A stretch of DNA of 55,189 bases from a virus: the IMG/VR virus record IMGVR_UViG_3300036859_000189, positions 1 to 55,189 of that record; one strand, given 5' to 3'. The position numbers and the translations under genes are program-made. Shown piece by piece: positions 7,155-14,878 of this stretch. Positions within the stretch are counted from its first letter, which is position 1. Each line of letters begins with the position of its first letter. The notes under the pieces were generated by a model. That model worked only from the letters and a program-made list of their open reading frames with translations. It had not been told where the DNA came from and did not search any database.

Positions 7155-7294
7155 TGACCACACAAGCCGAAGACACCGGGTCGCAGCAAGACTCACAAGC
7201 GAACCACACGCCCTCGCGTGAGCTAGCAACAGGGGCACTAAAGAAGAAAGAGAATTATGAACAAACACTACTACGGTACAGTTCAAGAAAGTAA
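7154..7294 (+). CDS. Small early protein overlapping the next gene
   Basis: A 46-residue hydrophilic protein starting at an ATG that overlaps the stop of the phosphatase gene (TAATG). It begins MTTQAED, resembling the MTTEVER start of the protein at 5925, and contains copy 4 of the dispersed repeat. Its 3' end overlaps the gene at 7257 by 38 bases in another frame. It may be only a translational bridge. Confidence 0.4.
   Translation: MTTQAEDTGSQQDSQANHTPSRELATGALKKKENYEQTLLRYSSRK
7166..7230 (+). repeat. Dispersed junction repeat, copy 4
   Basis: GCCGAAGAC, then GCGAACCACACG and GCGTGAGCTAGCAAC, in the usual order, filling most of the space between the phosphatase gene and the gene at 7257. 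Confidence 0.6.
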
Positions 7295-7715
7295 CAAGGG
7301 CAAGTTTGCCATACAAATTCCACTTGAATACCCGTCTTGGGGGTCAGGGCTTGTCTTGCCACCCGTTATTGAGGCACAGCTTTGGGGTCAATATCCAGTT
7401 GTTTTCGTTCTAAACACAGGTCAGGCAGAATTAGCCAAGGCCTTTGATGTTAACCAACAGTCAGTATCTCGCTACCTTAAAAATGGCGAGGGGATTCAAG
7501 AGCTCATCACGGCCGGTACATATTCTGAGGTCGATATTTGGGGCTATTCGCCCACAAAACGCAGGATGAAAGCAGCGCGGGCTACTACCGAAGTTGAGCG
7601 GTTGCAAGGAAACGACACCAAGCTCCCAAGCGAATCACTGACCGAAGCGCGAACTAGCCCAGAACTAACGGGGGAGAATCGGCATGAGTTACGAGCAATT
7701 CGCGAGTTTGCTTAA
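7257..7715 (+). CDS. Protein with predicted helix-turn-helix
   Basis: A 152-residue protein. Residues about 62-82 (ELAKAFDVNQQSVSRYLKNG) read as a helix-turn-helix of the sigma/MerR-like size, preceded by a beta-rich segment. The C-terminal 45 residues are charged and repeat-encoded (copy 5) and are probably unstructured. A ribosome site AAGAAAGAG precedes the ATG. It could be an early transcription regulator, for instance of the late promoters, but nothing directly shows that. Confidence 0.6.
   Translation: MNKHYYGTVQESNKGKFAIQIPLEYPSWGSGLVLPPVIEAQLWGQYPVVFVLNTGQAELAKAFDVNQQSVSRYLKNGEGIQELITAGTYSEVDIWGYSPTKRRMKAARATTEVERLQGNDTKLPSESLTEARTSPELTGENRHELRAIREFA
7592..7660 (+). repeat. Dispersed junction repeat, copy 5
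   Basis: GTTGAGCGG, then GCGAATCACTGACC and GCGCGAACTAGCCC, inside the 3' end of the gene at 7257. Confidence 0.6.
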
Positions 7716-7872
7716 ATACCTTGCTGTAAGCATAGGTATCGGTGTGGCGTTCAACATAGGCTGGGCGATCATATTCTGGAATAATGACGACCTGTTTATG
7801 TGGCACTGGTTGTCCGTACCACTAACGATGCTAATTATGCTGTATGGCGGAATCAGGAGTTGGAAGCTATGA
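7684..7872 (+). CDS. Small two-helix membrane protein
   Basis: A 62-residue protein with two hydrophobic spans, about residues 11-31 (YLAVSIGIGVAFNIGWAIIF) and 41-57. GGGGGAG lies before the ATG. The stop overlaps the next ATG. It is the second of several small early membrane proteins; function unknown. Confidence 0.65.
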   Translation: MSYEQFASLLKYLAVSIGIGVAFNIGWAIIFWNNDDLFMWHWLSVPLTMLIMLYGGIRSWKL

Positions 7873-8329
7873 CCGCTCCAGAATCCCCACAGGCACAAGA
7901 CCTAGTCAGCAACTGCTGCCACGCTGAAATGAAAGTTATGGGCGGTTCTCACGAAGGGGCCACCAACTACTACAAATGCCTTGCTTGTGGTGAGCCGTGT
8001 GACCCATACGCTTCCGACTTCCCTCAACCACACAAGGCTCCCAAGCGAACCACAGACCTTCCGAAAGCTAGCCCTCCCGGCCCAGGGGATGCACAGGGAA
8101 AGTTAGACAGAATCATGGAAGATTTAATCGTCGGCCATAACTTTGAATACGCCCGAAAGGCGATCCTAGCCCTCCTCTCAGACACGCTAGAACAGGTAGA
8201 GGCAGAGGGGCCAAAAGATGTAGATTATCGAAGTATGGGAGTCAAGATGACTGACTACGATGCTGGTGGGAATGAAGCCAACGCAGCCTGGCACAAACAC
8301 ATCGCTGCTACAAGACGGAGGTTACTGGG

Positions 8330-8333
<4 letters not shown>
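7869..8333 (+). CDS. Zinc-ribbon protein
   Basis: A 154-residue protein. The N-terminus has CCHAEMKVMG followed by YYKCLACGEPCDP, that is, paired cysteines about 24 residues apart that would bind one zinc. A repeat-encoded linker (copy 6) follows, then a helical C-terminal half (KLDRIMEDLIVGHNFEYARK, AILALLSDTLEQVEAE). I start it at ATG 7869, where it overlaps the stop of the previous gene. Function unknown. Confidence 0.65.
8041..8075 (+). repeat. Dispersed junction repeat, copy 6 (core only)
   Basis: AAGCGAACCACAGACC, then CGAAAGCTAGCCC. It lacks the GAGCGCTC block. It lies inside a gene, between the zinc ribbon and the C-terminal helices, and so acts as a linker between two modules. Confidence 0.5.
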
Positions 8334-9185
<852 letters not shown>

Positions 9186-9186
<1 letters not shown>

Positions 9187-9479
9187 TGAAACTAGGTGAC
9201 TTAGAAGTAATGATTAACGGAGCAGCCCACGAACTGTTGGAGAAGCTTGAGCGTGGCGAGAACGGCCTAGACGAGTTTCTTGAAGAAATGCTCAAGATCG
9301 TAAGTGGAGCACAAGTGGACTTGTTTGAAAAGTCTATCATTAAATTCCATGATAATTTTACCGAAGACCAAGTATCAGACATCAGAGGCAAACTTATCCG
9401 CGCTTGGATTGAATGGAACGAGAAAATGACAGGTCGAAATCCCGAAAATTACAAGAAGAAGGACACTGACTATGCCTAA
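9186..9479 (+). CDS. Hypothetical helical early protein
   Basis: A 97-residue acidic, almost wholly helical protein with AAAGGAGG before its ATG. It has the look of a small partner or inhibitor protein, but no family is recognised. It overlaps the tiny gene after it by 8 bases. Confidence 0.6.
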
Positions 9480-9591
9480 CAACAGCCCTCATAAATGTAT
9501 CAAGTGTGGCGAACCAGCAAATAGTCCCATGTGGAAAACATACTGTTGGGATTGCTACTACAAATACACTGACGGAAAGGTTTTTGAGTGA
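9472..9591 (+). CDS. Tiny zinc-ribbon protein
   Basis: A 39-residue protein starting MPNNSPHKC. Two cysteine knuckles, CIKCGEP and CWDCYYKY, 19 residues apart, make a complete one-zinc ribbon. It overlaps genes on both sides in the manner typical of this region. The next protein also begins MPN and has a CGCSSC knuckle, so the pair may be distant duplicates. Confidence 0.6.
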   Translation: MPNNSPHKCIKCGEPANSPMWKTYCWDCYYKYTDGKVFE

Positions 9592-9593
9592 CC

Positions 9594-9938
9594 ATGCCTA
9601 ACACCACACCAGAAGAGCACCACGGCATGATTTGCGGCTGTTCATCCTGCGTCAAGCTTAAAGGCGGCGCTAGTGATGTCGTAAAAGGCAGCCGCACCAC
9701 ACCAGACACAAATACCATTCGAGAAATCTTGCAACGCTACATCGCCGAGTACGAAGACGGTGACGTCCTTAAAGCCGGAGATGACGCCGAGGCAGCCCTG
9801 AAAGCCCGTGAGGATCGTCTTAGCCACCTAGCGCGGATTGATGAGATTGAGTTAATGCAGAAAGGCTGGCGGGGCTTTACGTCATGGTACGACCGCAATA
9901 GCGAACGCCTCGCCCATCTAAGAAAGGACAGAACATGA
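9594..9938 (+). CDS. Hypothetical early protein with Cys motif
   Basis: A 114-residue protein: MPNTTPEEHHGMICGCSSCVK at the start, here noted as the CGCSSC motif, then a charged helical body (REILQRYIAEYEDGD, RLSHLARIDEIELMQKGW). Start at ATG 9594 is chosen for its likeness to the previous start; GTG 9588, overlapping the upstream stop, is also possible. Function unknown. Confidence 0.55.
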   Translation: MPNTTPEEHHGMICGCSSCVKLKGGASDVVKGSRTTPDTNTIREILQRYIAEYEDGDVLKAGDDAEAALKAREDRLSHLARIDEIELMQKGWRGFTSWYDRNSERLAHLRKDRT

Positions 9939-10264
9939 GCAGAGCAAACGCACAAGTTAAATTTCCCGACGGGACAATCAAGCACGGTATCTACAATGGC
10001 ACTATCGACGTCTATATGGCCTACTTGACCAATTCCAACGAAGAAGCCTGGAATCTGTGGGACGCGTACAAGAAAAGTGGCTATGACGACTCACTATTCG
10101 AAAAGCGGGGAGATACTGAATTTTTTGAAGTTGAGATTGCAGACGATTATGGTGGCGGTGACACCTATAGGGGTCAGGCCACGAAGTCCCAAATTGTGAG
10201 CGAGCTTGACACTGACGACATGGAAAAAATTAAAGACGGTCTACCTGAATGGTGGGTTTCATGA
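9935..10264 (+). CDS. Hypothetical early protein
   Basis: A 109-residue acidic protein with an initial beta-rich stretch (QVKFPDGTIKHGIYNGTIDV) and a helical middle. It is coupled to its neighbours by 4-base overlaps. I do not recognise a family. Confidence 0.6.
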   Translation: MSRANAQVKFPDGTIKHGIYNGTIDVYMAYLTNSNEEAWNLWDAYKKSGYDDSLFEKRGDTEFFEVEIADDYGGGDTYRGQATKSQIVSELDTDDMEKIKDGLPEWWVS

Positions 10265-10554
10265 CCAACACCCCAGACAGTGAGCTGCGAAAAAAAGTCC
10301 TAGGCAAGATACACTTAGCAGTAAGGACTGATTTCTATAATGCCAACCGAAAGAACATGGAGTTTTTGGCTGACGATATTGAAGCCATAGTCCAGGCTAA
10401 GGTAGTAGAGGCACTAATCCTAGAACTTGAGAAGCTTGCAAATGTCTACCACGGCCAAGAATATCTCGACAAAGCCAGAGAACAAACGTGTATCGTTATG
10501 TTCGACAATCTCAGGATGCTCAAGGCACAAACTAAATCAGGAGGGAAGACGTGA
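10261..10554 (+). CDS. Hypothetical helical early protein
   Basis: A 97-residue protein, mostly amphipathic helix (NMEFLADDIEAIVQAKVVEA, LILELEKLANVYHG). ATG 10261 overlaps the stop of the gene before; the GTG start of the next gene overlaps its own stop. Function unknown. Confidence 0.6.
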   Translation: MTNTPDSELRKKVLGKIHLAVRTDFYNANRKNMEFLADDIEAIVQAKVVEALILELEKLANVYHGQEYLDKAREQTCIVMFDNLRMLKAQTKSGGKT

Positions 10555-10904
10555 ACGTAAAACAATATCGTAAGAAACCAGTGGTTATTGAGGCAATGCA
10601 CCCGATTGGATATACAGAGTTCAAAGCTGTTGAAGAGTGGGCCGCAGAAAGTGGCGTAGTCGTGATTGCGATGCAAGAGAATACGGGACCAGCCTTTCTC
10701 CTCATTAAAACGCTTGAAGGCACAATGCGTGCTGAGGTCGGAGACTACATCATCAAAGGCGTAAAGGGCGAGTTCTACCCGTGCAAACCGGACATCTTTG
10801 AGGCCACGTACGAGCCCGTGGACGCTCCAGACACCGGAAGCACCACCAGTGATAGTGCGAACACTGGACCGCGTAAGCCGGAAGCTAGCAAGGAGACACT
10901 CTAA
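10551..10904 (+). CDS. Conserved phage protein, PGDYG-like
   Basis: A 117-residue protein starting at GTG after AGGAGGGAAGAC. It begins KQYRKKPVVIEAM and ends its core with EVGDYIIKGVKGEFYPCKPD followed by IFEATYE. This pairing is very widespread in phages as a small protein of unknown role and resembles the PGDYG family. The last 25 residues are encoded by repeat copy 8. A 7-codon frame overlaps its stop and is probably not a gene. Confidence 0.7.
   Translation: MNVKQYRKKPVVIEAMHPIGYTEFKAVEEWAAESGVVVIAMQENTGPAFLLIKTLEGTMRAEVGDYIIKGVKGEFYPCKPDIFEATYEPVDAPDTGSTTSDSANTGPRKPEASKETL
10818..10894 (+). repeat. Dispersed junction repeat, copy 8 (diverged)
   Basis: GTGGACGCTCC, then TGCGAACACTGGACCGCG and GAAGCTAGCAAGG. 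It is less alike than the other copies but keeps the order of blocks and the position at a gene 3' end. Confidence 0.4.
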
Positions 10905-10961
10905 TGGAAAGACGAGGTTTGAAGTAAACTAGTCAGGTACAATACTAGCTTAGGAGAGATT

Positions 10962-11159
10962 ATGAGCAAAGAAAAACGTGCCAAGCAGCTTTTGGACGAA
11001 ACCTACCCAGGGCTCACTAACGCACAGATCACCGAGATACAGAGAAGGCGTTTGGCGACTGAGATTGCACAACGTCGGATTAATAGAGCGATAGAACGCA
11101 TCGCGGAGCGTGGTTTACAAAAGATGGAAGAACTACGGCGTCGGGGCTTGGTGCAATGA
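10962..11159 (+). CDS. Small basic helical protein
   Basis: A 65-residue protein with TAGGAGAG before the ATG. It is rich in Arg and Lys with one long helix (LATEIAQRRINRAIERIAER). The 57-base gap before it contains a TACAAT (10936-10941) that could be a -10 element, but no matching -35 is clear. Function unknown; nucleic-acid binding is plausible from charge. Confidence 0.6.
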   Translation: MSKEKRAKQLLDETYPGLTNAQITEIQRRRLATEIAQRRINRAIERIAERGLQKMEELRRRGLVQ

Positions 11160-11254
11160 CCGACTGCTGCTTTAAACGCATCCCAGACAACTTCTACTGC
11201 CACCACGCGTATCAGAAGGTACCGTGTCATTTGTGCTGTTTAGACGGTGTATAA
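11156..11254 (+). CDS. Tiny cysteine-rich protein
   Basis: A 32-residue protein whose ATG overlaps the stop of the previous gene. It has six cysteines and two histidines (TDCCFKR, FYCHHAYQ, CHLCCLD), so it is a probable zinc-binding micro-protein. Confidence 0.45.
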   Translation: MTDCCFKRIPDNFYCHHAYQKVPCHLCCLDGV

Positions 11255-11261
11255 TTAAGCC

Positions 11262-11399
11262 GTGATTAGATACATCAAACTGGAACTGATCAGATACGCA
11301 GCGTTTACGGTGTTAGTCTATGTCGTGTTGCGGTTGCTTGTCACGGGTTACCAATCAGATAAGTTTACAAGGATGGTTGCATGGCTGGAGACGAAATAA
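11262..11399 (+). CDS. Tiny single-pass membrane protein
   Basis: A 45-residue protein starting at GTG, with one hydrophobic span at about residues 12-28 (YAAFTVLVYVVLRLLV) between charged ends. No strong ribosome site is seen, so the start is uncertain. It overlaps the next gene by 19 bases. Confidence 0.4.
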   Translation: MIRYIKLELIRYAAFTVLVYVVLRLLVTGYQSDKFTRMVAWLETK

Positions 11400-11512
11400 G
11401 TGAGTATCCGAGAAAAGGTACGTTTGTTTGCCCAGACCTGGGATGTGTCCACGAGTACTGGGAAACGGCCCCTGACGAGTTCGAGCCTTACACGGGGCAA
11501 GATGCGGAATGA
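11381..11512 (+). CDS. Tiny acidic protein with Cys pair
   Basis: A 43-residue protein with AAGGA 7 bases before its ATG. It has FVCPDLGCVHEYW, a single C-x4-C-x-H knuckle, in an acidic context. Function unknown. Confidence 0.5.
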   Translation: MAGDEISEYPRKGTFVCPDLGCVHEYWETAPDEFEPYTGQDAE

Positions 11513-11536
11513 TGGTCATTTGTGCTGGGAGGAGAT

Positions 11537-11761
11537 GTGAAACTCCACAATTCCATTCATGTCTATATGGGGAGTGGCGGTGTGCCCCCCGACCCCATTC
11601 ACGGGGAGATAAAATACACCGGTTCCAGGAGCCTGTGTGACTGCGAGAAGGGAGAGGATCATGGGATCAAGTATCTGGAGTCTAAGGAAACCGCGCCGTT
11701 ATCCAAGCATGAGCTTGCTTTTTACCTGCGGATAAAGAAACCAAAGTTGAGTGCCCCCTGA
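11537..11761 (+). CDS. Hypothetical last gene of the early region
   Basis: A 74-residue protein from GTG 11537 with GGGAGGAG just upstream; GTG 11522 is an alternative start. It has a CDCEKGEDHG motif in the middle. It is the last gene before the strong terminator at 11789 and thus closes the early transcription unit. Confidence 0.5.
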   Translation: MKLHNSIHVYMGSGGVPPDPIHGEIKYTGSRSLCDCEKGEDHGIKYLESKETAPLSKHELAFYLRIKKPKLSAP

Positions 11762-11778
11762 ACGACGCTGTACTTCCG

Positions 11779-11810
11779 TACGAACCACAGACCTGTCGCG
11801 AACTAGCCCA
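11779..11810 (+). repeat. Dispersed junction repeat, copy 9 (core, within terminator)
   Basis: TACGAACCACAGACC, then GCGAACTAGCCCAG. Here the core of the repeat forms the loop and left arm of the terminator at 11789-11834, which ties the repeat family to transcript ends. Confidence 0.6.
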
Positions 11811-11834
11811 GTTCTACGGAACAGGTCTTTTTTT
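11789..11834 (+). terminator. Terminator of the early region
   Basis: Arms AGACCTGT (11789-11796) and ACAGGTCT (11821-11828) run into a seven-T tract (11828-11834). It separates the early genes from the first late promoter, which starts five bases further on. Confidence 0.75.
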
Positions 11835-11838
11835 AGTT

Positions 11839-11880
11839 AGACCCTTGTTATAAAGCCCAGCCTGTTATTAAGTGAGCTAT
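11839..11880 (+). promoter_or_regulatory. Late promoter L1, leaderless type
   Basis: AGACCCTTGT at 11839-11848 lies 42 bp before ATG 11881, with TAAGTG at -12 to -7. There is no ribosome binding site between the -10 region and the ATG. Six other units have the same layout. Confidence 0.7.
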
Positions 11881-12465
11881 ATGGCAGGAAACCAAAGACT
11901 CTCAATAGCAGAAGAAACCAAGATAGTCGCTCTCCTCGCTAGGGGAGACACCTACCAACAGATACAAGCTGCCTTCGAAGGACTTAGGAAGCTGAACGAA
12001 AAGACCATCCGCAAGGTAAAGATACGGAATAAAGAAAACTTAGACCTGATTAAAGAAAGACAACTCCAGAGGGAAGAAGCGGACGCTTTGGCCATTAAGC
12101 AGAAGGCTAATAAACTTATCTCTAGACGCTTGGATCAATCAGATCACGATGCCGAAGCTCTCGTTAAGGCAAACGAAGACTTTGCTAAGGGAACGATTAA
12201 TTACAAAGAGTGGCAAACACTTGTAGCTAAACTAAAGCCCACAAGCCTCCCAGAGCTTGTCTCAGTCTCTCGGGAGATGCATAACCAATCGAGTACCGAA
12301 ACTCCGCCACAAACCCCTCACAAGGATCTACAAGCGCTGGTAGCGGCTATCCGTTCGGGTGATGAAGTAAGATTAAGTGAAATGGTATTTAAGGGGAAAA
12401 GTGATGATCTCAGCCCGGCACCTCAGGGACTACCTCAACGAGATGCTGCGCCTAGCGTGGACTAG
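11881..12465 (+). CDS. Probable small terminase subunit
   Basis: A 194-residue protein with an N-terminal helix-turn-helix (IAEETKIVALLARGDTYQQI, then AFEGLRKLNEKTIRKVK), a long charged helix and a Gln/Pro-rich tail. That layout, and its place first in the late region ahead of the large terminase, fit the DNA-recognition subunit of the packaging motor. No sequence signature proves it. ATG 11881 is taken as start because it lies on the predicted transcription start of promoter L1; GTG 11872 is the alternative. Confidence 0.55.
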   Translation: MAGNQRLSIAEETKIVALLARGDTYQQIQAAFEGLRKLNEKTIRKVKIRNKENLDLIKERQLQREEADALAIKQKANKLISRRLDQSDHDAEALVKANEDFAKGTINYKEWQTLVAKLKPTSLPELVSVSREMHNQSSTETPPQTPHKDLQALVAAIRSGDEVRLSEMVFKGKSDDLSPAPQGLPQRDAAPSVD

Positions 12466-12685
12466 CGGAATATCTTTCAAGCTGCATTATAAGGATCGAG
12501 TGTTCTTGCTGACCATCGAACCAACTGGCGAGACATATAAACGCAGGCCTCCGAAGCGCAAGAAGAAGGGCAAAGTATACGTCTACCTCAACGAATGCGA
12601 AGAGTGCAGGGGGATACTGGTGAGTGGGATGTGTATAGAGAAGTCATGCCCAAGTAATAATCAAGAGTCGCACAATATTACCTAA
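12404..12685 (+). CDS. Small zinc-knuckle protein
   Basis: A 93-residue protein from ATG 12404, preceded by AAGGGG. An N-terminal helix and strand region is followed by a very basic patch (KRRPPKRKKKGK) and a CEECRGILVSGMCIEKSC zinc knuckle. It overlaps the preceding gene by 62 bases. A nucleic-acid-binding role in packaging or regulation is plausible. Confidence 0.55.
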   Translation: MISARHLRDYLNEMLRLAWTSGISFKLHYKDRVFLLTIEPTGETYKRRPPKRKKKGKVYVYLNECEECRGILVSGMCIEKSCPSNNQESHNIT

Positions 12686-13261
12686 GGTGTTATTTTACGA
12701 CGTCTAACCATGGGCAGCGCCATTCTACCAAGCAGCACGAGGTGAGGGAACTCGCGCAACAGACTGTGGGGCAGCAGTAAACGGGTAACGGCGAACAGAA
12801 TACGAACATTCTATGGTAAGGGTTATCATGAACTGGGGTGGATGGGAGGGGCTCTGTAGTACAGGTGCATTACGCAGGGCACACGCTACACCTTAGCTAT
12901 GCACGTCGTACATTCTACATTGTGCGACATAGTGTAACAGGGGTGAGTGTTATAAAGGACGTAATAATAGAGGTACACACACCACATCTAGTGTCGTATC
13001 GACCCCCATAGCACCCCGGTTAGAATCTGTCGGAGTCCCAGCACTCCAGGTTAACCCTTCCCCGACTCCCCCAACAAAAATTTTCCGTACAAACAAAAAA
13101 GGGCTTTCGCCCTCGGCTTCTGCAACCATCGTCCGTGCCAGTGTACTAACCTCCGACACCACCACAATTGTCTCTAATAAGATATTGTACCACGAGTTTT
13201 TGGAAAACAAGGCTCTGCGACAGCTTTCTTAACTTTCTACCTCTGTGCACGAAAATGGTCC
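12686..13261 (+). other. 576-bp non-coding region before large terminase
   Basis: No gene can be supported here. It holds small hairpins, for example GTCGTAC/GTGCGAC near 12907-12930 with outer ACAC/GTGT pairing, ACTG/CAGT near 12763-12778, and GGGC-tttc-GCCC near 13089. Phage cos or pac sites often lie beside the terminase genes, so this is the best place for one, but I see no signal that identifies it. Confidence 0.4.
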
Positions 13262-13303
13262 AGACCCTTGTTGACAGTTGAGAATTGTCATTAGATAGTA
13301 GGA
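13262..13303 (+). promoter_or_regulatory. Late promoter L2, leaderless type
   Basis: AGACCCTTGT at 13262-13271 lies 42 bp before the GTG start of the large terminase; TAGATA occupies -12 to -7, the best -10 element of the set after L7. Confidence 0.75.
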
Positions 13304-14833
13304 GTGGACTTTACGGATCTTGATGAAGATGATATTAAACGCCTGGCTTTGCAGCAGGTGGCGCTTCGTTGTAAGACGGATTTATTCTTTTTAGACAAAG
13401 AGATTTTGGGCTACGGGAAGATGACTCCAAAGACTCATCAGGAGTTGTGTGATTATACGACGTCTGTCTTGCCGAATCCTCCAGAGATTTCCCTGGAAGG
13501 GTACGACCCTAAAAAGAATCTTCTCCTCTTATTGATGCCCCGAGGGACGTTTAAGACTTCCGTGGTGACGATTGGTCTGACGTTACAGTTCTTTCTCCAG
13601 GAACCGGACGGACGTGTGCTCCTAGACTCGGAAACGTTTGCTAAATCGAAGGCTTTCCTTCGTGAGATTAAATGGCATTTGGAGAGCAACGAGAAATATC
13701 GGGAGGTCTTCAAAGCGATTCACGGGATGTATCCGTTTGAGACGAAGAATAAAGCGATTCTCTGGACTGACAGTGAGTTAATCCTCCCATGCAGGAAGCG
13801 AAGTAGAAAGGAACCCTCTATCTCTTGCGCGGGGATCGACGTTACGAAAAACGGTATGCATTATGATTTGATTATCGCGGACGATCTTCACTCGGAGCGG
13901 AACGTTACGAATAAGGAACAGATTGAGCAGGTGATCGACCATTATAAGCTGGCGTTCTCTCTGTTGGACCCGGGGAAACCTTTTATTATCATCGGGACGC
14001 GGTGGGATTACTCTGATTTATATCAACATATTCTCGACTTCGAGGCCGATGACTTCAATATTCTCAAAAAGAGCGCGTATAACGATGACGGGTCTTTGTT
14101 TTTCCCCGAGGTTTTGAACGAAATGGAGCTGGACAAGATTCGAAGGCGGCAGGGGACGTCCATCTTTTCTAAACAGTATTTAAATGAACCTGTCTCGGAT
14201 GAGAACGCGACCTTTAAACGGGATAAAATCGTTCGCAAACCCTGGGATGAGGTGAAGAATCGGCCGGTGAATTGGTATTTATCCGTCGATCCCTCCTACG
14301 AAGGGACGTATTCGGACTTCGCGGCCTTAGTGATCGCGGGGATGGACTACCAGAGAGACTTATATGTGAAGCATGTTGTCCGGAAGAAGTTAACGTATGG
14401 AGAAATCATCCAGGAAATCTTCAAACTCTATACAGAATCCGACGTTCGCATCCAAAAGATCCTTATTGAAACGGTCGCGACCCAAAAGAGTATCGGGATT
14501 GAACTCGCGAACGAACAAAAACGAAGAAACACCTGGCTGCCTATTCAAGAGATCCGTTCGAGACAGCAATCTAAAGAGGAACGCATCCGGGGGCTGGCCC
14601 CTTTCTACGAATTTAACCATATTTTCCATGTTAAAGAATGCCCCCAGATCGAGGAACTCGAATACGAGCTTCTTCATTTCCCAACCGGGAGACATGATGA
14701 CGTGGTGGACGCGTTAGCCAACATCTTAGAGGTGGCCTCGCCGCCGATGAACCGACAAACGCCGTATGATCGCGAGAGAAAGCGCAACAACCCCCTTGCT
14801 TGGAAGCCCAAGAGCGCAATCACGGGATACTAG
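13304..14833 (+). CDS. terL: Terminase large subunit
   Basis: A 509-residue packaging ATPase and nuclease. Walker A is MPRGTFKTS (residues 78-86), Walker B is YDLIIADD (187-194), and the GTRW coupling motif follows near 231. The nuclease half starts with SVDPSYEGTYSDFA (D329) and ends with HDDVVDALA near residue 465, as in RNase H-fold terminase nucleases. It cuts and pumps DNA into the prohead. The GTG start sits exactly 42 bp after the late promoter element. Confidence 0.93.
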   Translation: MDFTDLDEDDIKRLALQQVALRCKTDLFFLDKEILGYGKMTPKTHQELCDYTTSVLPNPPEISLEGYDPKKNLLLLLMPRGTFKTSVVTIGLTLQFFLQEPDGRVLLDSETFAKSKAFLREIKWHLESNEKYREVFKAIHGMYPFETKNKAILWTDSELILPCRKRSRKEPSISCAGIDVTKNGMHYDLIIADDLHSERNVTNKEQIEQVIDHYKLAFSLLDPGKPFIIIGTRWDYSDLYQHILDFEADDFNILKKSAYNDDGSLFFPEVLNEMELDKIRRRQGTSIFSKQYLNEPVSDENATFKRDKIVRKPWDEVKNRPVNWYLSVDPSYEGTYSDFAALVIAGMDYQRDLYVKHVVRKKLTYGEIIQEIFKLYTESDVRIQKILIETVATQKSIGIELANEQKRRNTWLPIQEIRSRQQSKEERIRGLAPFYEFNHIFHVKECPQIEELEYELLHFPTGRHDDVVDALANILEVASPPMNRQTPYDRERKRNNPLAWKPKSAITGY

Positions 14834-14836
14834 TCC

Positions 14837-14878
14837 AGACCCTTGTGAGCGTGACGAGATTGCTTTGTAGTTAGAATT
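14837..14878 (+). promoter_or_regulatory. Late promoter L3, leaderless type
   Basis: AGACCCTTGT at 14837-14846 is 42 bp before the portal ATG; TAGTTA lies at -11 to -6. It begins four bases after the terminase stop codon. Confidence 0.7.

Noticed and set aside
12950-13210. Minus-strand frame of 86 codons before the large terminase
   Set aside because: No ribosome site, low likeness to a protein, and it covers small hairpins and the late promoter region.
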